Assembly: GCA_963923455.1 (NCBI GenBank)
Contig: CAWULT010000008.1
Coordinates: 1 to 64,000, forward strand
DNA from: CAWULT01 sp963923455
GTDB lineage: Bacteria > Acidobacteriota > Vicinamibacteria > Vicinamibacterales > UBA2999
DNA: 64,000 bases
Direction: 5' to 3'
Program-made: the position numbers and the translations under genes
The notes under the pieces: generated by a model
Seen by the model: only the letters and a program-made list of their open reading frames with translations
Told to the model about the DNA's origin: nothing
The model's database searches: none
Shown: positions 9,059-18,462 of the stretch, piece after piece
How the letters are laid out: the number at the start of each line of letters is the position of its first letter
How positions within the stretch are numbered: the stretch's first letter is position 1

Positions 9059-10875
9059 TGGCAGGCTACGCGAGCTACTCCTACGACGTGCTCATCGTCG
9101 GCGCCGGCGGCGCCGGGTTGCGCGCGGCCATCGAGGCGGCCACGGCCGGCGTCTCGGTTGGCGTCATCTGCAAGTCGCTGCTCGGCAAGGCGCACACGGT
9201 GATGGCAGAGGGCGGCATGGCCACCGCGCTCGCGCACAACGACGACCGCGACAGCTGGCGCGTGCACTTCGCCGACACGATGCGCGGCGGCCAGTACGTG
9301 AACAGCTGGCGCATGGCCGAAATCCACGCCAAGGAGTCGCCGGACCGCGTCCGCGAACTCGAGGAGTGGGGAGCGGTGTTCGACCGCACGCCAGACGGCC
9401 GCATCAACCAGCGCAACTTCGGCGGCCACCGCTACCCGCGCCTGGCGCACGTCGGCGACCGCACGGGCCTCGAGCTGATCCGGACCCTGCAGGATCACGC
9501 CATCCACTGCGGCATGACGGTCCACATGGAGCACACCGTCATCGACCTCTTCATCGAGGACGGGCGCGCGGCCGGCGTGCTGGCCTACGACCGCGAGCGC
9601 GGCCGCTTCCACGTGTTCACGGCGAAGGCGGTGGTGCTGGCCACGGGCGGCGTGGGTCGCGCGTATCGCATCACCAGCAACAGCTGGGAGGGCACCGGCG
9701 ACGGGCACGCGCTGGCGTATCGCGCCGGCGCCGAACTCTCGGACATGGAGTTCGTGCAGTTCCACCCGACCGGCATGGTGTGGCCGCCCAGCGTGCGCGG
9801 CATCCTCGTCACCGAAGGCGTGCGCGGGGAGGGCGGCATCCTGAAGAACAGCGAAGGCCGCCGCTTCATGTTCGACGACATCCCGGACAACTACAAGCCG
9901 CAGACGGCGTCCGATCCGGAAGAGGGTTGGCGGTACACGCAGCTCGACAAGAGCGCACGGCGTCCGCCGGAGCTCCTGACGCGTGACCACGTGGCGCGGT
10001 GCATCAACCGCGAGGTGAAGGCGGGCCGCGGATCACCGCACGGCGGCGTCTACCTCGACATCGCGTGGATCAAGGAGAAGATCAAGGACTCCGAGGACCA
10101 CATCAAGCGCAAGCTGCCGAGCATGTACCACCAGTTCAAGGAACTGGCGGACCTCGACATCACGAAGGAGCCGATGGAAGTCGGCCCGACGACGCACTAC
10201 GTCATGGGCGGCATCCGCGTGGACGCCGACACCCAGATGTCGACGATTCCGGGCCTCTTCGCGGCCGGCGAGTGCGCATCGGGCCTGCACGGCGCCAACC
10301 GCCTCGGCGGAAACTCCCTGTCGGACCTGATCGTGTTCGGCAAGCTCGCCGGGGAATACGCCTCGCAGTGGGCCAAGGAGCACCCGCAGGCCCCGGTGAG
10401 CGAGGCCAAGATCAGCGCCGGCATCGCCGACTCGCTCAGGCCGTTCGAGCGCGGGGACGCGGGTGAGAACCCGTACAAGGTGCAGGCGGACCTCCAGGAC
10501 TCGATGCAGGCCCTCGTCGGCATCGTGCGCCAGGAAAGCGAGATGCAGGCGGCGCTCACGCGCATCGACGAGCTGCGCGAGCGTGCCGCCAACGTGGGCG
10601 TGATCGGCCACCGTGAGTATCACGCGGGCTGGCACACGGCCCTCGACCTGCGGAATCTCCTCGACGTGTCGGAGTGCATCGCGCGCTCGGCCATCGAGCG
10701 CAGGGAGAGCCGCGGCGGCCACTTCCGCGAGGACTACCCGGAGAAGTCGACCGAGTTCGGGGCCGTCAACATGATGGTGAAGCGCGGCGGCGACGGCCGC
10801 GTGCAGCTGACGCGCCTGCCCATCACCGAGATGCCCGACCATCTGAAGGCCGTCATCGAGGAGCAGAAGTCGTAA
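9058..10875 (+). CDS. sdhA: Succinate dehydrogenase / fumarate reductase flavoprotein subunit
   Basis: The 605-residue subunit oxidises succinate to fumarate. The FAD-binding loop 'VGAGGAGLRAA' is at residues 14-24. 'AHTVMAEGGM' (H46) carries the histidine expected to bind FAD covalently. 'NFGGHRYPR' and the late 'GANRLGGNSLSDLIVFG' are the standard substrate and FAD contact regions. Start ATG 9058 overlaps the stop of the anchor gene, and its own stop overlaps the sdhB start, so the three subunits are translationally coupled. Confidence 0.95.
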   Translation: MAGYASYSYDVLIVGAGGAGLRAAIEAATAGVSVGVICKSLLGKAHTVMAEGGMATALAHNDDRDSWRVHFADTMRGGQYVNSWRMAEIHAKESPDRVRELEEWGAVFDRTPDGRINQRNFGGHRYPRLAHVGDRTGLELIRTLQDHAIHCGMTVHMEHTVIDLFIEDGRAAGVLAYDRERGRFHVFTAKAVVLATGGVGRAYRITSNSWEGTGDGHALAYRAGAELSDMEFVQFHPTGMVWPPSVRGILVTEGVRGEGGILKNSEGRRFMFDDIPDNYKPQTASDPEEGWRYTQLDKSARRPPELLTRDHVARCINREVKAGRGSPHGGVYLDIAWIKEKIKDSEDHIKRKLPSMYHQFKELADLDITKEPMEVGPTTHYVMGGIRVDADTQMSTIPGLFAAGECASGLHGANRLGGNSLSDLIVFGKLAGEYASQWAKEHPQAPVSEAKISAGIADSLRPFERGDAGENPYKVQADLQDSMQALVGIVRQESEMQAALTRIDELRERAANVGVIGHREYHAGWHTALDLRNLLDVSECIARSAIERRESRGGHFREDYPEKSTEFGAVNMMVKRGGDGRVQLTRLPITEMPDHLKAVIEEQKS

Positions 10876-11618
10876 TGCCTTCCCACGCAACCTTCAAGCT
10901 GTGGCGCACCCATCCGGACGGTGACGGGACGTTCCAGACGTTCCACACCGAGATCACGGAAGGGATGGTCGTCCTGGACGTGGTGCACAAGATCCAGGCC
11001 GAACAGGCGCCGGATCTGGCGGTCCGCTGGAACTGCAAGGCCGGCAAGTGTGGCTCGTGCTCGGCGGAGATCAACGGCAAGCCGCGCCTGATGTGCATGA
11101 CGCGCCTGAGCCAGGTGAACCTGCACGAGCCGGTCACCGTGGAGCCGATGCGCGCGTTTCCGCCCATCAAGGACCTGGTGACCGACGTTTCCTGGAACTT
11201 CCGCGTCAAGAAGACCATTGCGAAGTTCAAGCCGCGCCCGCGCGAGGCCGACGGCACCTACCGGATGCCGCAGACCGACGTGGACCGCGTGCAGGAGTTC
11301 CGGAAGTGCATCGAGTGCTTCCTGTGCCAGGACGTCTGCCACGTGCTGCGCGACCACCACAAGCACGACGAGTTCATCGGGCCGCGCTTCCTGGTGTACA
11401 CCGCGAACCTCGAGATGAATCCGCTCGACACGGAAGACCGTGTGCCGGACCTCAAGGACAAGCACAACATCGGCTACTGCAACATCGGCAAGTGCTGCAC
11501 GAAGGTGTGCCCCGAGCACATCCACATCACCGACAACGCGATCATCCCCCTCAAGGAGCGCGTGGTGGATCGCTTCTACGACCCGATCAGCCGGCTGCTG
11601 CGGATGGTGACGGGCTGA
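10875..11618 (+). CDS. sdhB: Succinate dehydrogenase iron-sulphur subunit
   Basis: The 247-residue subunit relays electrons from the flavin to the membrane anchor. Three cluster motifs are in the usual order. 'CKAGKCGSC' plus a later 'LMC' binds 2Fe-2S. 'CIECFLCQDVC' binds 4Fe-4S; the Phe-Leu replaces the common Gly-Leu. 'CNIGKCCTKVCPEH' binds the third cluster. It is the last gene of the coupled three-gene operon. Confidence 0.94.
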   Translation: MPSHATFKLWRTHPDGDGTFQTFHTEITEGMVVLDVVHKIQAEQAPDLAVRWNCKAGKCGSCSAEINGKPRLMCMTRLSQVNLHEPVTVEPMRAFPPIKDLVTDVSWNFRVKKTIAKFKPRPREADGTYRMPQTDVDRVQEFRKCIECFLCQDVCHVLRDHHKHDEFIGPRFLVYTANLEMNPLDTEDRVPDLKDKHNIGYCNIGKCCTKVCPEHIHITDNAIIPLKERVVDRFYDPISRLLRMVTG

Positions 11619-11662
11619 ACGATCGCGGGCGCCGAGGGCGACCCGTAGGACGGAAGACGACA

Positions 11663-11688
11663 GACGAGCGGGCTCCGGCCCGCTCGTC
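11663..11688. terminator. Hairpin after sdhB, no U-tract
   Basis: GACGAGCGGG (11663-11672) and CCCGCTCGTC (11679-11688) form a perfect 10-bp stem with a 6-base loop, 45 bases after the sdhB stop. There is no T-run after it, so intrinsic termination is uncertain. Confidence 0.5.
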
Positions 11689-11754
11689 GTGCGTACGGAG
11701 CCACGGCCGTCCGTGGCCCCGCGGCCGTACACTGGGGTGAGTCGAGGGTCTGTC

Positions 11755-12303
11755 ATGAGCATGAGGCCGATGCCCCTCAGCCGGGCGTTCACGCTGATCG
11801 AGCCTGGCCCCGTCGTCCTCGTGACGACGCACGACGGGAAGAAGTCCAACATCATGACCATCTCGTGGACGATGGTGATGGGCTTCACGCCGCTGTTCGG
11901 GATGTGCACCGGGGCCTGGAACTTCTCGTACGCGGCACTGCGCAAGTCCCGTGAGTGCGTGATCGCCGTGCCGACGGTGGATCTGCTCGATACGGTCGTC
12001 GGCATCGGTACCTGTTCCGGCGCCGACACCGACAAGTTCGAGCACTTCGGCCTCACGCCGGTCCAGGGCAGCCACGTGCGGGCGCCGCTCATCGAGGAGT
12101 GCCTGGCGAACATCGAGTGCCGGGTGGTCGACATCGTCAGGCGCCACGACATCGTCGTCCTCGAAGGGCTGGCCGCGTGGGTCGACGGGACCCGCCGGGA
12201 GAAGCGGACGATTCACGCCGTCGGCGACGGCACGTTCGTGGTCGACGGGCGCAAGTACGACCGTCGCCGGAGGATGCGCTCGAAGCTGCCGGAAGGCGTC
12301 TGA
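11755..12303 (+). CDS. Flavin reductase domain (flavoredoxin-like) protein
   Basis: The 182-residue protein resembles the FMN-binding split-barrel 'flavin reductase-like' family. It opens 'PLSRAFTLIEPGPVVLVTT' and has the FMN-contact region around 'NIMTISWTMVMGF' (about residues 32-44). Such proteins bind FMN and reduce it or carry electrons for other enzymes; the partner is unknown. I chose ATG 11755, where the family similarity starts, with GAGGG upstream and TACACT (11728-11733) as a possible -10. An in-frame start at 11689 would overlap the hairpin after sdhB. Confidence 0.8.
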   Translation: MSMRPMPLSRAFTLIEPGPVVLVTTHDGKKSNIMTISWTMVMGFTPLFGMCTGAWNFSYAALRKSRECVIAVPTVDLLDTVVGIGTCSGADTDKFEHFGLTPVQGSHVRAPLIEECLANIECRVVDIVRRHDIVVLEGLAAWVDGTRREKRTIHAVGDGTFVVDGRKYDRRRRMRSKLPEGV

Positions 12304-12617
12304 CACCACATGCGAATACGGGCGTTCGCGCTGGCCGCCGCCTGCCAGTTCGAGTTCGTGTTTCGCGCGGACGATCGACGTCTGTTCGGGGGCAGGGTCA
12401 CACCGGACGGCATCCGGTTCAGCCTGGCGAGGGTTCACCCGCCGGGCGTCTCGAAGACGGTGAACGTCACGGCTACTCGCTCCGGGCGGTGACCGCGGCA
12501 GGGGGAATTTTTCCCCTGCTGCGCACGCCCTGCCCGCAAGGGAATGTCCAGGAAGGCTCGAGTCCTCCGGGGAAGCGTGCGTCTCGACTGGCACGGCTGC
12601 TGCTAGGTATCGCCACC
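12304..12617. other. Intergenic stretch with one imperfect hairpin
   Basis: No convincing gene is seen in these 314 bases. A 60-codon open frame (12310-12492) has no recognisable domain. A G-rich/C-rich imperfect inverted repeat lies at 12498-12519 (GCAGGGGGAA with TTCCCCTGC, one bulged G). It could end transcription from upstream or lie in the leader of the next gene. Confidence 0.45.
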
Positions 12618-13397
12618 ATGTTCCGCTTCTGGCCCGTCGTGCTGATCGTCGTGGCGGCCTGCTGGCCCGCACCGGTCACAGCCCAAACGCGGCTGGGCCT
12701 CGGCGCCGGGGCCGTCCGCTGGACGCCCGCCGAGTGGACGCAGACGGCCGAGTGGGCCTTCAGGCAGGAGCAGGCCACCGCCTCCGCCGTGTTCACGCGC
12801 AACGCCGACATCGGGTTCGACCTGAGCGCGCGGCGGCTGTGGCGACTTGGCGGGCGCCTGGCCATCGGCACGGGCGTCGCGCTGACGCGTGTGCAGGGTC
12901 GGTCTGCGGTGGCCGTGAACGCGGAGTGGCCCCATCCCATTCTGTTCGACCGGCCGGCCTCGGCCAGCCTCGGCGCGCCGAGGTCCGCGCACAGGGATCT
13001 CGGCCTCCACGCGGAAGCCGTGGCGGGGCTTCGACTCGGGCGTCACGCGGTGCTGGCCTTTGCCGGTCCGTCGTGGCTGCGCACCAGGCAGGACGTCGTG
13101 TCTGGCGTGGAGGTGCAGGAGAGCCTGTTGTTGACGCCCACGCTCCCGTACTCGATCCAGCTCGCCGGCGTCACGCTGCAGGCACAGCGCGCCTCGGACT
13201 GGGGCTATCACGCGGGCGCCGAGTTCGACGCGCGCCTGACTCGCCGTCTCGGCGTCGCCGTGTCCGGGCGCTACGTCCACGCCCGGCTGCGCCTGCCGAA
13301 TCCCCTGCAGGACTCGGCCGACGGCGGCGGAGGCGCCACGGGGCGGCAGACCGTCGGTGGCGTGCTGGTGACGGCAGGAATTCGGGTGGGGCTATGA
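12618..13397 (+). CDS. Exported protein of unknown function, probable beta-barrel
   Basis: The 259-residue protein begins with a clear signal peptide (about 1-22, ending 'VTAQ'). It then shows alternating hydrophobic and polar strands and Gly-rich turns, and ends '...LVTAGIRVGL', as outer-membrane or porin-like barrels do. No named family was recognised. ATG 12618 opens the signal peptide, but there is no Shine-Dalgarno sequence. Its stop overlaps the cotH start by 4 bases (ATGA), so the two are probably co-expressed. Confidence 0.55.
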   Translation: MFRFWPVVLIVVAACWPAPVTAQTRLGLGAGAVRWTPAEWTQTAEWAFRQEQATASAVFTRNADIGFDLSARRLWRLGGRLAIGTGVALTRVQGRSAVAVNAEWPHPILFDRPASASLGAPRSAHRDLGLHAEAVAGLRLGRHAVLAFAGPSWLRTRQDVVSGVEVQESLLLTPTLPYSIQLAGVTLQAQRASDWGYHAGAEFDARLTRRLGVAVSGRYVHARLRLPNPLQDSADGGGGATGRQTVGGVLVTAGIRVGL

Positions 13398-14728
13398 GAG
13401 AGACGATGACGGACGCGGGGCGCCGGTTCGCGCGCCTGCGCACGTGGGGGCTGAGACTGTGTCTGGCGGTGGCGTGCGTGGCCGGTGCGGCGGCTGGCCC
13501 GGCTGGAGCCCAGACCGCCGACGACCTCTTCGCCCCGTTCACGATCCGCGACATCCGCCTCACGATGAGCGAGCGCGACTGGGCCGCGTTGCGCGAGCAC
13601 TACCTCGAGAACACGTACTACACCTGCGACGTGCGCGTGGTGCTGGGCGGCCAGGAGGCCGTGGTCAGGAACGCCGGCGTCCGTTCCCGCGGCACCGGCA
13701 GCCGCAGCGGCACCAAGCCGGCGCTGAAGATCGACATCAGCCGCTACGTGAAGGGGCAGCGCTTCCTCGGGCTGCGGTCGATCATCCTGCGCAATCTGCT
13801 GCAGGACGCGTCGATGGTCCACGAGTACGTCACCTTCGAACTCGAGCGCCGGCTGGGCCTGCCGGTGCCGAGGACGGTGTTCGTCCGTCTCTTCGTGAAC
13901 GACGCCTACGCAGGGCTGTACGAGGCCATCGAAGACGTGGACGAGGAGTTCCTGGACCGCGTCAACGGCGAACACGCGGGCTATCTCTACGAGTACGCGT
14001 GGCTGTATCCCTATTACTTCCAGTACCTCGGCCCCGACCTCGAGCGCTATGCGGAACTGTGGGAGCCGAAGACCAGGGACAGCGAGCCGGCCGGTGCGTT
14101 GTGGGGTCCCTTCGAGGCGCTGAGCCGCACCCTCGAGCAGACCCGCCCCGAAGACGTACCGTCGGCGCTCGGCGGCGCCATCGACGTGTCGCAGGTGCTG
14201 CGCCTGGCGGCCGCCGACAACTTCATGGCGGACTGGGACGGCGTCGTCGGGTACGCGGGTCTCAACAACATCTACCTCTACCGTCCGCTCAACGGGCCGG
14301 CCTTCGTCGTTCCGTGGGACAAGGACAACACGTTTCACGCGCTCGACTACGGCGTGTTCGAGGGCACCGGGCAGAACCTGCTGACGGCGCGTGCGCTGGC
14401 CAACCCGCGGCTCCGGGCCGAGTACGTCGGGACGCTGCGGCGCGCCATGGCGTTCAGCAGCGCGGTGGGCGTCAACGAGTCCCCGCTGCTCGGGCCAGGG
14501 GATCAGGGCCTCGGCTGGCTCGAAGGGCTCGTCGAGGCCGCCGCACGCCTCATCCGGAAGTCGGCCTGGTCGGACCCGTTCAAGCCCTACACGAACCAGC
14601 AGTTCGAGGCCGCCATCGCCGACGCGAAGCGCTTCGCGCGCCTGCGGGCGGGAGTGGTGGACGCGCAGCTCGCGGGCGCCCGGGCGGTCCTTGCCGGCGC
14701 GGCCGAGGGGCAACTCACCGGCCGTTGA
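13394..14728 (+). CDS. Exported CotH-family protein kinase-like protein
   Basis: The 444-residue protein has an N-terminal signal (about 1-40, with an Arg-rich start and an 'AGAQ' cleavage region) and a CotH domain. It is marked by 'RSRGTGSRSGTKPALKIDIS' (about 96-115), 'FVRLFVNDAYAGLYEAIEDV' and the metal-site region 'VPWDKDNTFHALDYG' (about 308-322). CotH proteins have a protein-kinase-like fold and phosphorylate spore-coat or secreted proteins where studied; many bacterial members are exported and uncharacterised. The target here is unknown. It is translationally coupled to the putative barrel gene before it and converges on the next gene with a 10-base gap. Confidence 0.82.
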   Translation: MRETMTDAGRRFARLRTWGLRLCLAVACVAGAAAGPAGAQTADDLFAPFTIRDIRLTMSERDWAALREHYLENTYYTCDVRVVLGGQEAVVRNAGVRSRGTGSRSGTKPALKIDISRYVKGQRFLGLRSIILRNLLQDASMVHEYVTFELERRLGLPVPRTVFVRLFVNDAYAGLYEAIEDVDEEFLDRVNGEHAGYLYEYAWLYPYYFQYLGPDLERYAELWEPKTRDSEPAGALWGPFEALSRTLEQTRPEDVPSALGGAIDVSQVLRLAAADNFMADWDGVVGYAGLNNIYLYRPLNGPAFVVPWDKDNTFHALDYGVFEGTGQNLLTARALANPRLRAEYVGTLRRAMAFSSAVGVNESPLLGPGDQGLGWLEGLVEAAARLIRKSAWSDPFKPYTNQQFEAAIADAKRFARLRAGVVDAQLAGARAVLAGAAEGQLTGR

Positions 14729-14738
14729 GCCGTTCCGT

Positions 14739-15914
14739 TCAGTAGAGCGGCGTGTTCGGCGGGAGCCCGCACAGCACCCGCCCGTACAGCTCCATCCCGG
14801 TCGGCGCGTGCATGACCGCGTGGTTGGCCAGCGCCTGCATGTCGCGCTGCAGCCGCTGGATCGGGACCTGCGACTGGATCGACGACGCCCCGCTGGCGTA
14901 GAAGAGCAGGTCCACCGCCTGACGCGCCAGGCCCGTCGCGTAGCTGACGTGGGCCCGCGCCTTCACGCGAGACTGCGTCGAGCGCGTGTCCTCGTGACGA
15001 TCCAGGATGCCCGTGGCCAGGCGCACGTGCGCATCGGCCGAGTCGAGCAGCAGCGTGGCCTCCGCGATCTGCAGGTGCGTGATCGGCGCCTCGGCCTTGT
15101 TCGTGTAGGTGGTGTAGCTGATCGGCCGGCCGTGCAGCTTCTCGCCGAACGCCTCCAGCGCCCCACGCACGATGCCGACGGGTGTGCCGCCTGCGTTGAC
15201 CACGAGCACGGCCGCGAGCGGGTACCCGTGGTACGGATTGCCGGCGTTGTGCCGTGCCGGGTAGCGCGCCTCGAGCATGTCCGGCAGCGCCTGCACCCGG
15301 TGCGCCGGCACGAAGATGTCGTCGGCCACGACGGTGTTGCTGCCCGTGCCAGCCATGCCGCTGGCGTACCAGTCGTCGAGGCGCGTCAGCTCCTGGCTGC
15401 GCACGATCACGCACGTCGGGACGCCGCCGCCGTCGTCGGACGGCATGATCGCGTTGAGCACGGTCCACCGGGAACCGTGGCCGCCGGTGTTGAACGGCCA
15501 TCGGCCCTTCACGCGCACGCCGCCGTCGACGCGCCGCAGCGTGCCAGTCGGCGAGAAGACGCCGCTGATCCGCGGGTCGCCGTCGCCGAGGATCTCGTCC
15601 TGCGCCTCGTCGGGGAAGGTGCCGACCAGCCACGACATCGCGCTGTAGATGGTGGCCACCCACGACGTGGACGGGCAGGCCCGCGCGATCTCCGCGAGCA
15701 CGTCGCACTGGGTCTGGAAGTCCGCCTCGGCGCCGCCGTGGCGGCGCGGGGCCGTCATCCGGAACACGCCCGCCTCGGCCAGCGCCTCGGTGTGTTCGTC
15801 CAGCACGCGTCGGGCCCGTTCGGTAACCTCCGCGTTCGTGCGCAGCAGGGGGACCAGCGCGGTCGTTCGGGTCAGGACGTCGGCTGCTGCGGTCGGGATC
15901 GCATCGGCGGGCAT
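14739..15914 (-). CDS. Acyl-CoA-dehydrogenase-fold flavin monooxygenase
   Basis: The 391-residue protein matches the class D flavin-dependent monooxygenase group, which has the acyl-CoA dehydrogenase fold (HsaA, HpaB and relatives). It starts with a helical domain ('RRHGGAEADFQTQCDVLAEI', 'CPSTSWVATIYSAMSW'). It then has the beta domain ('FSPTGTLRRVDGGVRVKGRW', 'DDWYASGMAGTGSNTVVADD') and a C-terminal helical bundle ('ASGASSIQSQVPIQRLQRD'). Members hydroxylate aromatic or steroid substrates with reduced flavin from a separate reductase. The flavin-reductase-like gene at 11755 is nearby but not linked in an operon. AAGGAGG and a -10-like TATGCT precede the ATG. Confidence 0.78.
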   Translation of the reverse strand: MPADAIPTAAADVLTRTTALVPLLRTNAEVTERARRVLDEHTEALAEAGVFRMTAPRRHGGAEADFQTQCDVLAEIARACPSTSWVATIYSAMSWLVGTFPDEAQDEILGDGDPRISGVFSPTGTLRRVDGGVRVKGRWPFNTGGHGSRWTVLNAIMPSDDGGGVPTCVIVRSQELTRLDDWYASGMAGTGSNTVVADDIFVPAHRVQALPDMLEARYPARHNAGNPYHGYPLAAVLVVNAGGTPVGIVRGALEAFGEKLHGRPISYTTYTNKAEAPITHLQIAEATLLLDSADAHVRLATGILDRHEDTRSTQSRVKARAHVSYATGLARQAVDLLFYASGASSIQSQVPIQRLQRDMQALANHAVMHAPTGMELYGRVLCGLPPNTPLY

Positions 15915-16041
15915 CGGGCCTCCTTCGTGCAGCCGACAGCATACTCCCCACCGGCGGCGCGCCGGGTACGGATTGCGCCCGACACGACCTCCTCACCGCG
16001 GGCCACTGGACAGGGCGGGGTCGCCGGGATTAGATGGGGTG

Positions 16042-17487
16042 ATGTCCATCCCGTTCGACAACACCTACGCCAGGCTGCCGGACCGTTTCCACGCCCGCCA
16101 GGCGCCCGCGCCCGTGCCCGACCCGCAACTGGTTCGCGTCAACGCGGATCTGGCGGCGCGTCTGGGCATCGACGCGGACTGGCTGCAGTCGCCCGACGGC
16201 ATCGCGGCCCTCGCGGGCAACACCGTGCCCGACGGGGCGGAGCCGCTGGCGCAGGCCTATGCCGGCCACCAGTTCGGCAGCTTCGTGCCCCGGCTGGGCG
16301 ACGGTCGCGCCCTGCTGCTGGGTGAGGTCGTGGACGTCGACGGCGTGCGGCGCGACATCCAGCTCAAGGGCTCCGGCCGCACCCCGTTCTCGCGCGGCGG
16401 CGACGGGAGGGCGGCGCTCGGTCCCGTGCTGCGCGAGTACATCGTCAGCGAGGCGATGGCCGCGCTGGGCGTACCGACCACCCGCGCCCTCGCGGCGGTG
16501 GCCACGGGCGAGCGTATCCTGCGCCAGGAGGGGGCGCTGCGCGGTGGAGTGTTCACGCGCGTGGCGGCCAGCCACGTCCGCGTCGGCACGTTCCAGTACT
16601 TCCGCGCGCGCAACGACGTCGACGCGCTCCGCCAGCTGGCGGACCACGTGATCGCCCGTCACTACCCGCACGCGGCCGACGCGGCGAACCCGTACGCGGC
16701 GCTGCTCGACGCGGTCGTGACCGCGCAGGCCGACCTGGTCGCGCACTGGATGTCGCTCGGTTTCGTTCACGGCGTGATGAACACCGACAACACGGCCGTG
16801 TCCGGCGAGACGATCGACTACGGCCCGTGCGCGTTCATGGACGGCTTTCGCTGGCAGCAGGTGTTCAGCTCGATCGATGCCGGCGGGCGCTACGCGTGGG
16901 GCAACCAGCCCGACATCGCACTGTGGAACCTCACGCGGTTCGCCGAAGCCCTGCTGCCGCTGCTGGCCCCTGGCAAGGACGAGGCGCTCGGCGTGGCCGA
17001 GTCCGTGCTGGCCCGCTACTCGGACCGATTCGGCCAGCAGTATCTCTCCCGTTTCCGCGCCAAGCTCGGCGTGCCCGTGGACACGCCGCCCGAGCTGATT
17101 CAGGCGTGCCTGACGCTGCTCGATGCCCACCAGGTGGACTTCACGCTCTTCTTCCGCACCCTGACGCGCGTGGCGGCGGGGGCCGGCGTCGAGGCGCTGG
17201 CCGCGCTGGTGCCGGATCAGGCGGCCTTCGGGCAGTGGCTCGCGGCGTGGCGCGCGTCATACACCCCGGAACACCTCGCGTCGATGCGGGCGTCGAATCC
17301 GGTCCTCATCCCGCGCAACCACCGCGTGGAGCAGGCGATTGCCAGCGCGTACGCCGGCGACTTCGCGCCGTTCCACCGGCTGGTGGACGCGCTGGCGTTG
17401 CCCTACGAGGACCGCGCAGAATGCGCAGACCTCGAAGACGCGCCCGAGCCGTCCGAGCGCGTCACACAGACGTTCTGCGGCACGTAG
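16042..17487 (+). CDS. selO: SelO/YdiU protein adenylyltransferase (AMPylator)
   Basis: The 481-residue pseudokinase-fold enzyme transfers AMP to Ser, Thr or Tyr of proteins; in E. coli and yeast it acts in redox stress. Characteristic stretches are 'AQAYAGHQFGSFVPRLGDGR' (about 72-91), 'QLKGSGRTPFSRGGDGR' (phosphate binding), 'HGVMNTDNT' and 'IDYGPCAFMDGF' (metal binding). It ends 'QTFCGT', the cysteine form rather than selenocysteine. ATG 16042 starts at the conserved 'FDNTYARLP'. An in-frame start at 15649 would run through the divergent gene and is rejected. The gene stands alone. Confidence 0.92.
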   Translation: MSIPFDNTYARLPDRFHARQAPAPVPDPQLVRVNADLAARLGIDADWLQSPDGIAALAGNTVPDGAEPLAQAYAGHQFGSFVPRLGDGRALLLGEVVDVDGVRRDIQLKGSGRTPFSRGGDGRAALGPVLREYIVSEAMAALGVPTTRALAAVATGERILRQEGALRGGVFTRVAASHVRVGTFQYFRARNDVDALRQLADHVIARHYPHAADAANPYAALLDAVVTAQADLVAHWMSLGFVHGVMNTDNTAVSGETIDYGPCAFMDGFRWQQVFSSIDAGGRYAWGNQPDIALWNLTRFAEALLPLLAPGKDEALGVAESVLARYSDRFGQQYLSRFRAKLGVPVDTPPELIQACLTLLDAHQVDFTLFFRTLTRVAAGAGVEALAALVPDQAAFGQWLAAWRASYTPEHLASMRASNPVLIPRNHRVEQAIASAYAGDFAPFHRLVDALALPYEDRAECADLEDAPEPSERVTQTFCGT

Positions 17488-17725
17488 ATCGGAGGCGCCA
17501 TCGGCGGCGGCCCGACAGGAAGGGGCGACGGGACGCGCGTTCCGCGGTCGCGAGTGGCGCACCAGGCGCTGTTCGCTTGCGGCGTCCCGGCGCATGAGTG
17601 CCTGCGGAGGATGCGTCGGCGGCGCTGGAGATGGACACTCGGCCGCGCGTCGCCCGGGCGCGGCGTGACGTCCGCTGCCCGGAGGGCGGCGTCGTATGCT
17701 GGGCATCAGGGGGAGGAGGGCGGAT

Positions 17726-18214
17726 ATGACTCGCACGTGGGCAGTGGCCGCGCTGACAACGGTCACGATGGCCGGATGTGCCCGGCCGCAGCCGGCGCCG
17801 GAGACGCGCACGGCATCCGAGCGGGCCGCCGTCGAGGCCGCCACTGCAGCGTTTCACGAATCGCTGCGGGCGAACGACCTCGCGGCGTTCATGTCGTTCG
17901 TCGCCGACGACGTCGTGATGGCGCCGCCCGGTGAGGCGCCCCTGCATGGCAGGGCGCAGGTTCGAGCGTGGACCGACGCCTTCATGCAGCTGTTCCGCAC
18001 GTCGTCGCTGACGCTGTCCGACAAGGAGGTGCTCGTGGGTGACGGCTTCGCGGTCGAGCGCGGCTCCTACGAGTGGCACCTCGTGCCGCGCCAGGGTGGC
18101 GAGCCCCTCACGGACCGCGGGAGCTACATGCAGGTCTGGACGCGGACGCCGGACGGGCAGTGGCGGTTCGCGCGCGAGGTCTACAACAGCTCGGTGCCCC
18201 CGGTTGCGCCGTGA
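17726..18214 (+). CDS. Lipoprotein with SnoaL/DUF4440-like (NTF2-fold) domain
   Basis: The 162-residue protein has a lipoprotein signal with lipobox 'MAGC' (Cys at about residue 17) and an NTF2-like domain of the DUF4440/SnoaL type. The domain starts 'AAVEAATAAFHESLRANDL' and ends 'GQWRFAREVYNSSVPP'. Such domains bind small ligands or act as isomerases; no active site can be assigned. ATG 17726 is preceded by a strong GGAGGAGGG, and TATGCT (17695-17700) could be its -10. Its stop overlaps the start of the truncated acetyltransferase (TGATG). Confidence 0.75.
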   Translation: MTRTWAVAALTTVTMAGCARPQPAPETRTASERAAVEAATAAFHESLRANDLAAFMSFVADDVVMAPPGEAPLHGRAQVRAWTDAFMQLFRTSSLTLSDKEVLVGDGFAVERGSYEWHLVPRQGGEPLTDRGSYMQVWTRTPDGQWRFAREVYNSSVPPVAP

Positions 18215-18462
18215 TGGCCGGCGTCGAGGGACATCGCGGCTGGCTGAACTACCTGGCCGTGTCGCCGGACCGGCGCCGCCGTGGATACGGGCGACAGCTG
18301 ATGGCCGAGGTGGAGTCGCGGGTGCGCGCGATCGGCTGCCCGAAGGTGAACCTGCAGGTGCGGCGCGGCAACGGCGACGCCGTCGCGTTCTACACCGCGC
18401 TCGGCTATGCCCAGGACGACCTGATCAGCCTGGGGCGCCGGCTCGAGCGCGACGACGCCTGA
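18214..18462 (+). pseudogene. N-terminally truncated GNAT acetyltransferase (YpeA-like)
   Basis: The 82-residue frame contains the C-terminal half of a GNAT N-acetyltransferase: 'GHRGWLNYLAVSPDRRRRGYGRQLM' spans the acetyl-CoA pyrophosphate loop (R/Q-x-x-G-x-G), and 'GCPKVNLQVRRGN' and 'AFYTALGYAQDDLISLGRRL' follow. Full-length relatives have about 140 residues and begin with strands that are missing here. No remnant of them is present in any frame upstream, where the lipoprotein gene occupies the DNA. The join falls at the lipoprotein stop codon, so a deletion probably removed the front of this gene. It may be a remnant, or a short protein made by coupling. Confidence 0.7.

Noticed and set aside
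12310..12492. 60-codon open frame between the flavin reductase and barrel genes
   Set aside because: There is no ribosome binding site and no recognisable domain, and the frame is of a length that occurs by chance in this composition.
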